From the NCBI GenBank assembly GCA_963921425.1, contig OY992833.1, positions 17,091,738-17,155,737 on the forward strand: 64,000 nt of DNA, in the 5' to 3' direction. The stretch comes from Dryas octopetala (lineage: Eukaryota; Streptophyta; Magnoliopsida; Rosales; Rosaceae). The translations under genes and the position numbers were made by a program. Within the stretch, counting starts at the first letter, position 1. Every line of letters begins with the position of its first letter. Below, piece after piece: positions 1 through 10,921 of the stretch. A model generated the notes under the pieces. That model was not told where the DNA came from and did not search any database. It saw only the letters and a list, made by a program, of their open reading frames with translations.

Positions 1-887
1 CACTAGATCAAAAATACCTCCTCACACTTTTTGAACACACATTTTGCAGGATTGAAAATTTAATTACCATTAGCTGCTGCTTTCTACATTCAACTTTCAT
101 ATTCGAAATAAGCTAACCAACAGTCATCTTCCAAGACTTCCCTTCAAATGGGAGTCATACCCACGTGTGGAATCTTCGCATTTACTCTTTTTAGTTTCTA
201 TGGTAATACACATTTTTGAGGATCGATCTGCCAACATCTAGTTTATTTGATGGTTTTGCCATTTAATTAATTCATTCTGATTTATAAAGGTATTTTGAAT
301 GTCACAAGACCTTAAAATATTGCTTTGTGATACTACGCATGCAAAGCCGCTTCAATGTTTGTCTTGAAAACAACATTTAATTACAAAAGATATCATATGT
401 TATTTGGCAATTTTGTTCATATAATATCCAAAATTGAGCTTAGGGGGTATATGCGAAAAGACAATAAATTTCAGGGAGTGTATGTGAAAAGACGATAAAC
501 CTCAAGGGGTGTAAATATAATTAACTCTTAATCTATTAAACCATCAACAAATCCCATATTTACTTTTCGCATTAGTACACAACATTAAGGTTGCCATGAT
601 TTTGAAAGCTCCAATGGACTCAATATTTATATTGAAGTTATTTTTTCTTTCATTGTACATTTGTACCCAAAAGGAAATAAAAGGTCTTTATGATATGGAA
701 ATTAATGCTTTAGAACTGAATTCTTTTCCCAAACGGACTTACATAGAGTAAAACACATAACATTATGATTCATGTGTGAGAGAGTTAAGACAAAAAGTTG
801 AGAATAAGAGTGGGGTTCTATAGTTTGACCTCATCCTAATATGCTAAAACTTGTAAATATTAGGCAATTAATTAAGAATATGATAGC
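1..887. other. Intergenic, no gene seen
   Basis: AT-rich intergenic DNA without a convincing coding region. The only recognisable piece is a truncated MITE copy around 435-527, listed separately. The stretch ends at the 5-bp target duplication (ATAGC, 883-887) of the copia element that follows. Confidence 0.6.
435..527 (-). mobile_element. Truncated copy of the 9440-9777 MITE
   Basis: The run GGGAGTGTATGTG followed by AAAAGACGATAAACCTC and ending GTGTAAATATAATTAACTC closely matches the right half of the complete MITE at 9440-9777. Only one terminal inverted repeat is present, so this is a half-element. The match is by eye. Confidence 0.55.
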
Positions 888-1180
888 TGTTGTAAACAAC
901 ATATATACATGTATGAATGTCCACAAGTAAAATACTTGGAGTAGCTTCCAGTACTAAGGGTAGTCACCAAGTAATCTTGGTCTCCAAGTCCTAAGATCTC
1001 CACAAAACCTTGGAGTAATCTCCAAATTTATGCAGTGACCTCCAAACACCCATCATGTTCTATGTAAGAAGAAAAGACAACCTTTCATTTTAAAGAAATT
1101 TTCTTCTTCTCACTTGTCTCTCTTCGATCTCTCTTCTCACTTATCTTTCTCATCACTTATACCTCTTATCGATCACTTTA
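888..1180 (+). repeat. 5' LTR of copia remnant
   Basis: Aligns with 4236-4535 over most of its length, for example GTAGTCACCAAGTAATCTTG in both copies, and begins TGTTGTAAA. The 3' border is approximate because the end is eroded and no clean primer-binding site follows. Confidence 0.75.
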
Positions 1181-1274
1181 CAGAAAGACTTGATATGTGT
1201 TTTGTGGACGTAATTACTACACATATATCTATATAGATCACTTGATAGTGACATTTACATGAAAGTTCTTAATT

Positions 1275-2046
1275 AATGGATTTAAACTGCCTAAAACCTA
1301 TAATTCAAATTCACGTATCTTATACTCAATAAAGCTATGACGATCCTTATATGGATTGAAGCAATCCGGACACATGTGGTATAATTGCCTTAGTGGATAC
1401 CTTCTAAACAAATGGTATATAAATAATTCAATTTGTTCATGCGTTTTTATCAAGAGATCAGAAAATAAATTTGTTATTTTAGCAGTATATGTAGATGACA
1501 CCATTTTTAAGTGCAATTGAAGCTCTTATGTATCTTGCAAATTGTAAATCACCTAACATAGCTTTATGTGTCAAAGTATTGGCAAGATATAGCTCTGCAC
1601 CAACTCAAAGACATTGGAAAGGTATCATGCATATATTGAGATACCTTTCTTGAAGAACAAAAGACATGGGTTTATTTTACCAAAAGGGATCAAAATCAAA
1701 ATTAATTGGCTATGCTGATGCTGATTATCTTTATGACCCTCATAAAACTTGATCTCACTGTAGTAACATTGCCATTTCTTGGAGATCTGTGAAGCAAACA
1801 ATTAAAGCTACTTCTTCAAATCATTATGAGATATTAGCACTTTATGAAGCAAGTCGAGAATGCATATGGCTGAGATCTATGATACAATATATCTAGGAAA
1901 CATATGGATTGTCTATCATTAAAAATAGTCCAACCATATTATATGAAGACAATGTTGCTTGTATTGCACAAATTAATTAAAGGCCATAGAACAAGCATAT
2001 ATTGCCTAAGTTTTTCCATACACATGAGCTTCTAGAAAATGGAGAT
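1275..2046 (+). pseudogene. Copia reverse transcriptase/RNase H remnant
   Basis: Conceptual translation gives copia RT features: a SLYGLKQSG-like segment near 1340-1370, MWYNCLS, and the catalytic YVDD at 1488-1499. After a deletion the frame continues with YLANCKSPNIALCVK and, further on, the RNase H region with GYADADY and EDNVACIAQ. In-frame stops occur near 1337, 1650, 1750, 1893 and 1978. The open frame resumes beyond the hAT insertion at 3840. The remnant cannot encode a functional polyprotein. Confidence 0.8.
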
Positions 2047-2054
2047 ATAAATGT
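2047..2054 (+). repeat. hAT target-site duplication, left copy
   Basis: ATAAATGT here is repeated exactly at 3832-3839. An 8-bp direct duplication is the signature of hAT transposition. Confidence 0.85.
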
Positions 2055-3831
2055 TAGGGCTGTGTTTCATTACCAAAATATAGAAAAATACCAATGTCGT
2101 ATCGGTTTAAAATTTCAAAAAATATCGAAATAGTCGATAATCGATACTGACACTTGGGTTTTTATACCGATGAGTTCGGTAACGATATCAGTCCACAAAG
2201 CTCGGTACCGATGGTATACCGATACCGACCGTATATTGAATAAATATAATTAAAATAATTCATTTTTATACATTTATATACTATAACAGTATACCCTAAA
2301 TAAAAAATAAAAAAGAGTAAAATACTACATACCTTTCTATATAATTTATAATTTTATATAATACATTTATAATTTTCTATAATTTATATAAAACATATAT
2401 AAATTTATAAACCCTATAACTTATTAACTTATATGTTTTTTAATTGATATAATACATTTATATATAAACACTAATTAAAAATAACTTAAACCCTAATATT
2501 ATACTAAATTATAAACCTTATATAGTAAATGTATATCATTTCAGTATATGATATCACATACTAAATTACTAATTTCTATACCCTAATAGGCTAAATTGGC
2601 TAATAGCCTGATAATCTAATACTATAAATTTATAAATCATAGACTCATAGACTCATAGTTGGTAACTTGGTATATAATATATGGTATAATATGGTAATAT
2701 TAGTAATTCAGTATATGGTATATCATTGCATAAAAGTCTAAAAATATTACTAGTTTATATTTTATATAATTTATAGTTTTTATATTGTAAAAATATTACT
2801 AAAAGTTCAAAACTATAATTTATAGTTTATATACTAAATTATTATAGTATAGGGTTAATTTTAAAGGTATAACTGTATAAAGTTTCGGACTTTATGTTTT
2901 AGGGTATAAAGTTATGATGTAGAATATCAATTATAATTTATGGGTATAAGGTTATGGTGGGTAATACAAATTACCGATCTTTGTGGGATCAACTCTCCAT
3001 TGTATTTAAATGATCGGAATCGTTTATTTTGTAGGTCTCTTCTTAAGGATCATCATCACAAAAAATTAGCTAAATCGGTAATTGTTTGGTTATCTAAACA
3101 ATGCAAACAAACAAATATCTTTAAATAATGTTACTTCTAATCAGATGACTAAACAATTTCTGATTTAGATGATTTTTTGCATGAATGATCTTTGAATGAT
3201 TTCCTAAAACATAGACGGTTCCGATCATTAAATTGTGGGATCGAGATAACCCCAATTTGCTCAAACCCCAATTGCCTAAAGGCCCTAAACCCTAAACCGG
3301 CCTTTTTTTTTTTTTTTTTTTTTCTTTCCTTCTTTTTCCTCGTGACTACTTTTTCTTCCCTCTCATTTCACTTTCTCTTTCTCTCTCCCAATTCTCTTCT
3401 ATGTTCTCTCTCCTCCCTCCCGCGACACTCTCTCTCCTTAGTCCGGTGTGACACTGGTGAGTTAGGCAGCGAGACCACCACCAAACTCTCCCTCTCTTCT
3501 TCCTCTCCCTCCCCATGACCTTCTCTCTCCTCCCTCCCCGATCACCTCTCTCGGCTGCTTGCCTTTTCTTCCCCTTTCTCCCTCTGGTCTCCACCCACCC
3601 GAAACCCCCTCTGTCTATCTCGCTGCCTCCTGGTTTGCATTTCTAGGTTTTGCTGCCAGTGAGTTTCCCGAGTACCATTCCGACATTGCCCAGCTCCGAC
3701 CGATGCCGAATGCATCGAATTCCGACTACCATCGTCATGATATCGGGGGTCCAAAATCCTCACTCCGCTCACTCTCGGTCGAAAGTCGGTATGTGGGTTT
3801 TGGTTCAGTTACCGTTCCGAACCCACCCCTA
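2055..3831. mobile_element. Non-autonomous hAT element nested in copia
   Basis: The 1777-bp element starts TAGGGCTGTGTTTC and ends with the inverse of TAGGGGTGGGTTCGG, an imperfect TIR typical of plant hAT elements. It is flanked by the perfect 8-bp duplication ATAAATGT. The left part is very AT-rich, with repeated palindromic GGTACCGA/GATACCGA motifs. The right part (about 3300-3650) is a pyrimidine-rich stretch. No transposase coding capacity was seen, so it would depend on a partner element. Removing it with one duplication copy rejoins the copia reading frame. Confidence 0.85.
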
Positions 3832-3839
3832 ATAAATGT

Positions 3840-3957
3840 CCAACATATACACTCAAGCAAAAATCTTGCAGATTTATTCACCAAAGCACTCCCAACCACA
3901 ACATTCAAGAAGTTACTACACAATATTGGGATGTGGCAACTCAAATATCTTTCGTGA
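3840..3957 (+). pseudogene. Copia pol C-terminal remnant
   Basis: Continues the copia frame immediately after the hAT insertion. The segment LADLFTKALPTTTFKK is the characteristic extreme C-terminus of copia pol polyproteins, and the frame ends at a natural stop (TGA, 3955-3957). An apparent 132-codon open frame starting at 3559 is only this segment fused to hAT sequence. Confidence 0.8.
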
Positions 3958-4235
3958 TTAGAGCACCTACATCAGCATTAGGGGAAGCGTACTATCAAAA
4001 CAAAGCAATCACAATGTACTATTTTTCCTTTGTCCAGGTTTTTGTCCTATTGAGTTTTTTCTAGCAAGATTTTAACGAGGTAGTGTTGCACACTCCTATA
4101 GTTATAAAGAACACATTGTACTCAATCTTTTCCCTAGCTAGTATTTTTTCCCATAAAGTTTTTTTTTTGTTTCTTTTTTTCTAGCAAGGGTTTATAATGA
4201 TGCATATTCAATGTGAAGTGGACACCCAAGGAGAG

Positions 4236-4535
4236 TGTTGTAAATAACAAACATTGTGTGGATGCCCACAAGTAAAATACTTGAAGTAGCTTCCAGGCAC
4301 TAAGGGTAGTCACCAAGTAATCTTGGTCTCCAAGGCCTAAGTATGATCTCCGGCCACAACACCTTGGAGTAACCTCCAAGTTTATAGAGTGACCGCCAAA
4401 CACCGATCACCTATAAATAGGTGTTCTATATTTTCAAGAAATTTTCTTCTTCTCACTTGTCTCTCCTCTCTTCTCACTTGTCTTTCTCATCACTTATACC
4501 TCTTATCACTCTATAACATCATCATTTCCACAACA
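4236..4535 (+). repeat. 3' LTR of copia remnant
   Basis: A 300-bp repeat bounded by TGTTG and CAACA, preceded by a purine-rich tract (AAGGAGAG, 4228-4235) that could be the polypurine tract. It contains CTATAAATA near 4412, a plausible TATA box. It is followed by the ATAGC target duplication at 4536-4540. Confidence 0.85.
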
Positions 4536-4540
4536 ATAGC

Positions 4541-5790
4541 ATATTACATGCTCTCATAATATGACAGAAGAGCATATTACAATACTAGACATGAAAACTA
4601 ATGGTTAATTATGACTCATTAGTCATGACCCAGTAGCAAGTGGACTGTCCAGAAGGAGCTGAATTTTGCAGCCATAGACCCATTCCCATCTATCTTACCC
4701 CACAAGAGCGCAACCAAATTAATGACCCATTGCCGCTCCAAATTGTCTTTAGCATCATGCCAGATAGCTAAAGCTAAAGTATAAAAGTTTAATCAAAATT
4801 TGAAACCATTTTTAATTATTGGTTAACAAAATAATCAAAAATGGCCATTAGGCAAAGCTTATGCCACATTGCCATCTCCTGGTAATGTTTTCTTTAGTGT
4901 TGATCTTGTGCTATTAAACTCATAGTGGCTAGTGGCCTTATTCACGAATTGAATCAAACAAAGCCCTTTAACCTTAGTGGTAGAGGTGGACTTGATTTTA
5001 CCATAAATGTAAAGAATGTGAATTCCCTTATAAATGACCACAAGGCATGGATCTAGTTTTTCTACTAATTAATTATGTAAAATTTGATTTTACACTTATA
5101 TTTAAAATTACGTTGCTTTAATCTTTTATATAATGAGTATTTTTCTAGAGTAGTTAACTGCATGTCTTTTTCATGAATTCCAACTGAGCGCTTGGTAGTG
5201 TAATTTTTCTTCCTTTGTGATTGATTGGACATGATTGGTCTAAAATTCTATAATTAAAACCGAATATAAAATCTTTCACAAACCATTCTACCCCTATAGG
5301 AGTAAAACCGTCAGAAAATGGAGTAAAAAAGGAGGAGGTGGTGGCGAGCTCTTCTTGTAGCGCTCGTCTATTATAGAAAAAAAAAAACAAAAAACAACCT
5401 ACACTGAATGATCAGCACCACTACCAATTTCGCAATGCTTGAATCCGGAAAAAAAGAAAAGAAAAATGCGGATAATCTTCTCTAGAGAATTATTTTTATA
5501 TAATTATTTTTCAAATATAAATTTTAAATGCTAAATTGACCCAAAATGGTTAACTTTAACATAAATCCTCTTCCATAAGGCACAGCTTTGCAACATTGCG
5601 ATCTCCTGGTCATGTTGGACAAAGCCTTTTAACCCACTTTAACAGACCTTTGTCACCCTTCTATAAGTAATGATCCCATGCATGGAGATCCACCATTGCT
5701 CCCAAGTTCCACACCCGCGCCACACACACACACAAACACTTCCCTTTGAACCAAATATAAGAAACAGACAACCCCATGACTCTGCCTCTT
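4541..5790. other. Intergenic DNA upstream of the kinase gene
   Basis: No gene seen. Two diverged copies of one short sequence, around 4855-4975 and 5574-5650 (shared core ATCTCCTGGT), suggest an old local duplication in the kinase upstream region. The final part presumably contains the kinase promoter, but I could not pick a convincing TATA box. Confidence 0.5.
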
Positions 5791-5796
<6 letters not shown>

Positions 5797-5833
<37 letters not shown>

Positions 5834-5834
5834 A
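5797..5834 (+). repeat. (GA)n microsatellite in kinase 5' leader
   Basis: A GA dinucleotide run of about 36 bp lies 130-170 bp before the kinase start codon. GA/CT repeats in plant 5' leaders are known binding sites for BPC/GAGA-binding proteins. A regulatory role here is inference. Confidence 0.8.
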
Positions 5835-5966
5835 AGAGAAAGAGAAAGAAGGCTCCCTCATTTTGTTTCTGTTCCACTTGAGCTGCTGGAGATTTTTGTT
5901 TTCTGCTTTCACAACTTTGCCATTGCTCTGCATTAAACTGGGTTTTCCGGTTGAAATTTTGTTGCA

Positions 5967-8941
5967 ATGAAATACATTAGGACAAACAGCTTGAAAAGGC
6001 TATTCTCACTCAAACGCAGAAGCTTAGAAGAAGCTGCAAGCCCAAATACAGGCTCTAATGGCGAAGAAAACAATGAAAGCTTCAAGAATGTTGAAGCAAC
6101 AGAGCCCTATCAGAGACCCATCTGGAAATGCTTCTCCTATGAAGAAATTTCTGATGCCACCAATGGCTTCAGCTCAGGTTTGCTTCACAGATGACTCTGG
6201 ATGTTGTTTTTTCTGTTTTGGGTTTTCTTGGGTGATTGAAATTCATGTTTTGTGATGTGTGGTTTCAGAAAATTTGGTTGGCAAAGGAGGCTATGCAGAG
6301 GTGTACAGAGGAACTCTAAAAGATGGTGATGAAATTGCAGTGAAAAGGCTCACAAAAGCTGCCACTGATGAGAGGAAAGAGAAGGAGTTTTTGAATGAGA
6401 TTGGAACCATTGGCCATGTGTGCCATCCAAATGTGTTGTCACTTGTGGGCTGTTGCATTGACAATGGACTTTACCTCATCTTCTATTTCTCCTCTAGAGG
6501 TTCTGTTGATTCTCTTCTCCATGGTAAACATACATCAATCTTGTTTTCTTATTTTTCTCACAGAAACTTATATTTGGACTAATTATTGGTTTTGTTTTTC
6601 TGGATTAATATTTTCCCACATATTTCTTTGAAAATTCTTGTTGTAGATGAGAATTTGCCACCTATGGATTGGAAAACAAGGTATAAGATAGCTATTGGGA
6701 CAGCTCGAGGCCTCCATTACTTGCACAAGGGCTGCCAGAGAAGGATAATTCATAGGGACATTAAGTCCACAAACATTCTATTGACTGCAGATTTTGAACC
6801 GCAGGTAACACATATAGAACCATAGTTTCTTGTGCCTTTTCTTGATCAAGACCAAAATGTTCATTTGAAGTGGGTTCGATGCATTGAGTTTGATGTTTAT
6901 TTGTTGTTTTTGAATTGTCACAGATATCTGATTTTGGACTAGCAAAATGGCTTCCATCTCAATGGACTCATCATTCAATTGCTCCAATTGAAGGGACATT
7001 TGGGTACTCAATCTTACAAGCTTTTATAAACCAAACCAATGATTTGAATCACTGCCAAAATGATAGCTGATGTTATATATATTGTGCAGGCACTTGGCTC
7101 CAGAGTACTATATGCATGGGATTGTGGATGAGAAAACAGATGTGTTTGCTTTTGGAGTTATTTTATTAGAGCTCATCTCAGGCAGGAAACCAGTGGATGG
7201 GTCTCACCAAAGCTTACACAGCTGGGTAATGGCAACCCTGTAGAATACTTATATATGATTTAGTCTATTACAAGTTACCCATATTCCTCCCTAGTGGGTT
7301 CCTTAACTTTCTTCTAGAGTATTGGCCTACTAAGAAGAGGTGATCAATAATTAATTGGGATTTTATATGCAATTGATGTGGTTTTAATAAATTTTAAATC
7401 TGATTTCAACAGGCAAAACCAATATTAAACCAGGGAGAGATTGAAAAACTAGTAGATCCAAGGCTTAGAGGGGTCTATGATGTTACACAGCTGAAAAGAC
7501 TTGCCTTTGCAGGAGCTCTCTGCATTCGGGCATCTCCAACATGGCGGCCTACCATGAGCGAGGTAACCATTAATATAGAGTAATGTTACACGAGCCATAT
7601 TCTAGATCACATCTCTAATAGAGATACGACCCACTTGTACAGAAGGTTCGCCGACTCCTTCTAATGATGTGGTCTATAACGTATTTAAGACAGTTTTATT
7701 GTTAATTAGAAGTACCATGCTATGCCTTAATGACATATTACATATTAATAAATCTTATCATGTATTGATTCATTGAACATATGGCAATGTCACACAATTA
7801 ATAGTAATTAAGCTCATAATCTTTCTAAATAAACTATATATAACCTGAGAGGAATATTAATTTATCATATCATTGTAGATAATTTGTGTGTCATGTTGAT
7901 GAAAGGGACATTCAATAGTAAACTTTTAGTTGACCAGCCAACCGACGTAGCTGTTTGTATCAGAACCTAAAAATGTCCTAGTATACTACTGCGCAATTAA
8001 TAGTTATGTTATGGTTCAAAATTGTATATGGTGGTTGCCTGTAATGACTTTCTTCATATTTTTTCACCACTTAGGACCAGAAAGGAGAACCTTAGATTTA
8101 GTCTTTATTTTTAGGAGTTGGTGGCAGAGCATTTGGGTTTTTTCACGCAATTCCTATAATCCAACAAATGGTTTCATCCCACCTAACCATATTTAGACAT
8201 GCTAAAACATAGAATATATATAATAGGGCACTATCATGTACGTGATTAGAAAAGATTAAGATATGATTACCAAAATGATTGTGAGAGTAGTGGGTCCTAA
8301 TGTGACTCATTATTGCAAGGCACATGTCAATTTCAGTAGTCTTTTTCCATTGCATATTGAATTATAGGAAAATGTAAATTATCTGCACATTGAAAAGCAG
8401 GACAATTTCTTCTCATTCACATACAAAAGGGAAAGATTAAAAGAAGAGTTTATACCATCTAGATCATTAATAATTTAATACCCTATTCATAAATTAATGA
8501 CCCCTAGCAGTAAACCAAAGTTAATGAGGTATAACAATACCCTTTTTTGCTGATATTACAGTTACCCAATCTAATCAGTGAGCTTAATTTGTGGGATTAA
8601 CTTAGTTTGTTATATGATTTACATATAGCAAAAATTATTACTCTGAAGTGCAATAATCAAAGTAACAATCTTGGGGCACAAGGAAGAGGCTGTGCCTAGA
8701 AATCATAGAACTGTTTCATCAACTTGAATTTCACTTCTGCAATATATATGAGGAACTGACATTGATGGTAATTGTGGCACTATTTCAGGTATTGGGGGTG
8801 ATGGAATTAGAAGGGGACATCGATAAAGAGAAGTGGAAGATGCCAGAGGAAGAAGAAGAGCATGATGAGTTCTGGGGTTTTGAGGATTTAGAATATGAAT
8901 TTGACAGTTCCTTCTCAATTTCTCCCCATGATTCCATTTGA
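5967..8941 (+). CDS. Receptor-like cytosolic Ser/Thr kinase (RLCK VI, RBK-like)
   Basis: Seven exons: 5967-6177, 6269-6523, 6647-6804, 6924-7003, 7090-7225, 7413-7562 and 8789-8941. They join in phase into 380 codons plus TGA, all with GT..AG borders. The protein has a basic N-terminus, no signal peptide or membrane segment, then a complete kinase domain: glycine loop GKGGYAEV (75-82), catalytic Lys96 in IAVKRL, HRD (catalytic Asp193) in [13 protein letters not shown] (Asp211), and APE (238-240). The C-terminus is acidic. The motifs DFGLAKWLP and GTFGHLAPEY are typical of class VI receptor-like cytoplasmic kinases, whose characterised members (RBK1/RBK2) bind ROP GTPases. It should phosphorylate Ser/Thr substrates in the cytosol. 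Intron 6 is long (1226 bp) and holds nothing recognisable. The exact orthologue is uncertain. Confidence 0.9.
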
Positions 8942-9439
8942 CCAAAGGAACATGAAGTTCTTATAGCTGAAAGGGTTGGGACTTGGGAACCACTTTTGTG
9001 ACTTCAAACCTTAAATTTCACCAACGTGTACATATATAAATACATTTACATATGTCATGATCATGATGTATATATAAAGCATACATCTAGAGACAGATAT
9101 ATATATATATATATATATAGCTGTTAGTAGCAAGGGCCACTTCATGTGACTGTGATTTGACTCCATGGCACTACTGGACATCACTTTACACCACTTTTTC
9201 TATACCTTGCTTTTGCAAGACTGAGAAAATTGAGACTGAAAAAAGGGCTGATATGGTGGGTGATATTTTAATTTCATGCATTAATGATTCAGTCACCGTT
9301 AATTTTGATGGTTGGTCGTTTGTTAATAATGTTTGCACTATAAGTAACAGATTTTTAACTGGTATTTTAATTTAGAATGTAAATTTTTGTTTAGATATAT
9401 AATTAAGATTCAAAAGTATGATAATATAACATACCAATA
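8942..9439. other. Kinase 3' region
   Basis: AT-rich 3' flank and presumed 3' UTR of the kinase gene, with a short (TA)n run near 9098-9118. No other gene seen. Confidence 0.5.
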
Positions 9440-9777
9440 GAGTTAATTACACTTACACCCCTGAAGTTTTAATAATTACACATACACCCTTTGAGGTTTC
9501 AAAACTATTACATATAACCCCCTATAATAGAAAAAAATAAATAAACAAAAAAGAAAATATTTGTATTAAGATTAGACCTTACACCTTAAGTAATCTTATT
9601 AGGCCATTTTACCCCTTAACATGCATTTTTGCATAATTTCTCATCATTTTTCGTCTCACTATAGGGGGTTATATACAACAGTTTTGAAATCTCAGGGAGT
9701 GTATGTGTAATTATTAAAACCCTAGGGGGTGTATGTGAAAAGACGATAAACCTCAGGGGTGTAAGTGTAATTAACTT
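9440..9777. mobile_element. Mutator-type MITE with 10-bp TSD
   Basis: The 338-bp element has terminal inverted repeats of about 28 bp (AGTTAATTACACTTACACCC inwards), with further internal inverted segments. It is flanked by the direct duplication CATACCAATA (9430-9439 and 9778-9787). A 9-11-bp duplication fits Mutator-like transposition. It has no coding capacity. A half-copy lies at 435-527. Confidence 0.75.
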
Positions 9778-9787
9778 CATACCAATA

Positions 9788-10406
9788 ATGCCAATTTCTA
9801 TAAATATAGATGACAATTGAGCACATGGGAGACATGACATGTAAGACAAACAGTGACATTTGGCATCCATGAAGAAAAGTAAAGAAATCACCTAAAAGAA
9901 AATTAAAGACAAGCAAATGACATACAACGACATATCATATATAGGGACACATAGCATGCATTAAAGCAAGACACTTCAAGGAAAGCTTATAAAATGGACA
10001 CTTACCAATTTATTATAGCTCATTGGAAGGAAAAATTAATTCGTTGGGATAAGATGTACATGTGTCATGATAGTTTCAAGTAAGACTTCACATAATTCTC
10101 TGCTGATCACTTTCCTGTTGATCTTGTACTTGTGTGTAAAACTAAATTATTTCCGATTTTTATAGAATTAGTTTTCTAATACAAATCATAAATAACAAAA
10201 CCATAAACTCAAACATTTAACCGTTAAATCCAAAATTACATTATTTAGATATAAACAGAACATCAACACTAACAAAATTAGTGTAAAATCTTATTTTTGA
10301 CTATAAATACAAACAAGGCTCTATTACATCACGAAACATGTTGTACTTGAAGTTGATATTATGGTGGAGGCATGCTATATGAAAGAGTACGATGGTGTCA
10401 AGGTTT
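9788..10406. other. Intergenic, nothing recognised
   Basis: AT-rich DNA between two MITEs. No coding region, RNA gene or repeat recognised. Confidence 0.5.
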
Positions 10407-10415
10407 CAATACTAA

Positions 10416-10912
10416 GGCTTTTTTACCCAAATACCACCTGGACTATAGGGGGTATGCTCACGTACCACCCAAACTTTTTTTCTTGCCAATTGACCACCTG
10501 AAGTATCAATATGTGTCAATGTGGCACATACAGTAAATTTTTCTAGTTAAATCAACTTTTTTCTTAAACTTACTAATTTGCCCTTAAGTATAATTAAAAA
10601 GAGAGAGGGAAGGAGAGGAAGGAAGGTTGGCATCGCCAGGGATGGGTCGGTGTCGGGGGTGAGGGTGGGTTGGCTAAGTTTTGTTTTTTTTTTTTTTAAG
10701 TGTATTTGAAATTTAGGTTTGTTTTTCAGATATTTTATAATATGAATCGACAATATTACCCTTCAATTAACAGAAAAATTGTCATAAATGGATTGCAGGT
10801 GCCACATTGGCACATATTGATACTTCATGTGGTAAATTGACAAAAAAAAAAAAATTTAAGTGGTATAAGAGCACACCCCCTATAGTTCATGTGATATTCG
10901 GATAAAAAAGCC
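10416..10912. mobile_element. Mutator-type MITE with 9-bp TSD
   Basis: The 497-bp element has long imperfect inverted arms. It begins GGCTTTTTTACCCAAATA and ends with the inverse of GGCTTTTTTATCCGAATA. The arms continue inward for about 120 bp with matching tracts such as TGAAGTATCAATATGTG. It is flanked by the perfect 9-bp duplication CAATACTAA (10407-10415 and 10913-10921). No coding capacity. Confidence 0.8.
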
Positions 10913-10921
10913 CAATACTAA

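Larger units (their letters stand above)
888..4535 (+). mobile_element. Deleted Ty1/copia LTR retrotransposon
   Basis: Two related LTRs (888 to about 1180, and 4236-4535) begin TGTTG and the 3' one ends CAACA. The element is flanked by the 5-bp target duplication ATAGC (883-887 and 4536-4540). Between the LTRs lies a collapsed pol remnant: reverse transcriptase with the YVDD motif at 1488-1499, then, after an internal deletion, the RNase H region (about 1510-2046) and the pol C-terminus (3840-3957). Gag, protease, integrase and most of the RT are missing, and stop codons interrupt what remains. The LTRs differ by many substitutions and an indel, so the insertion is old. A hAT element (2055-3831) sits inside the RNase H region. 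Confidence 0.85.

Noticed and set aside
3192-3772. Several overlapping open frames on both strands
   Set aside because: They lie in the pyrimidine-rich part of the hAT element; composition bias removes stop codons. The longer frame to 3957 is a chance fusion with the copia C-terminus.
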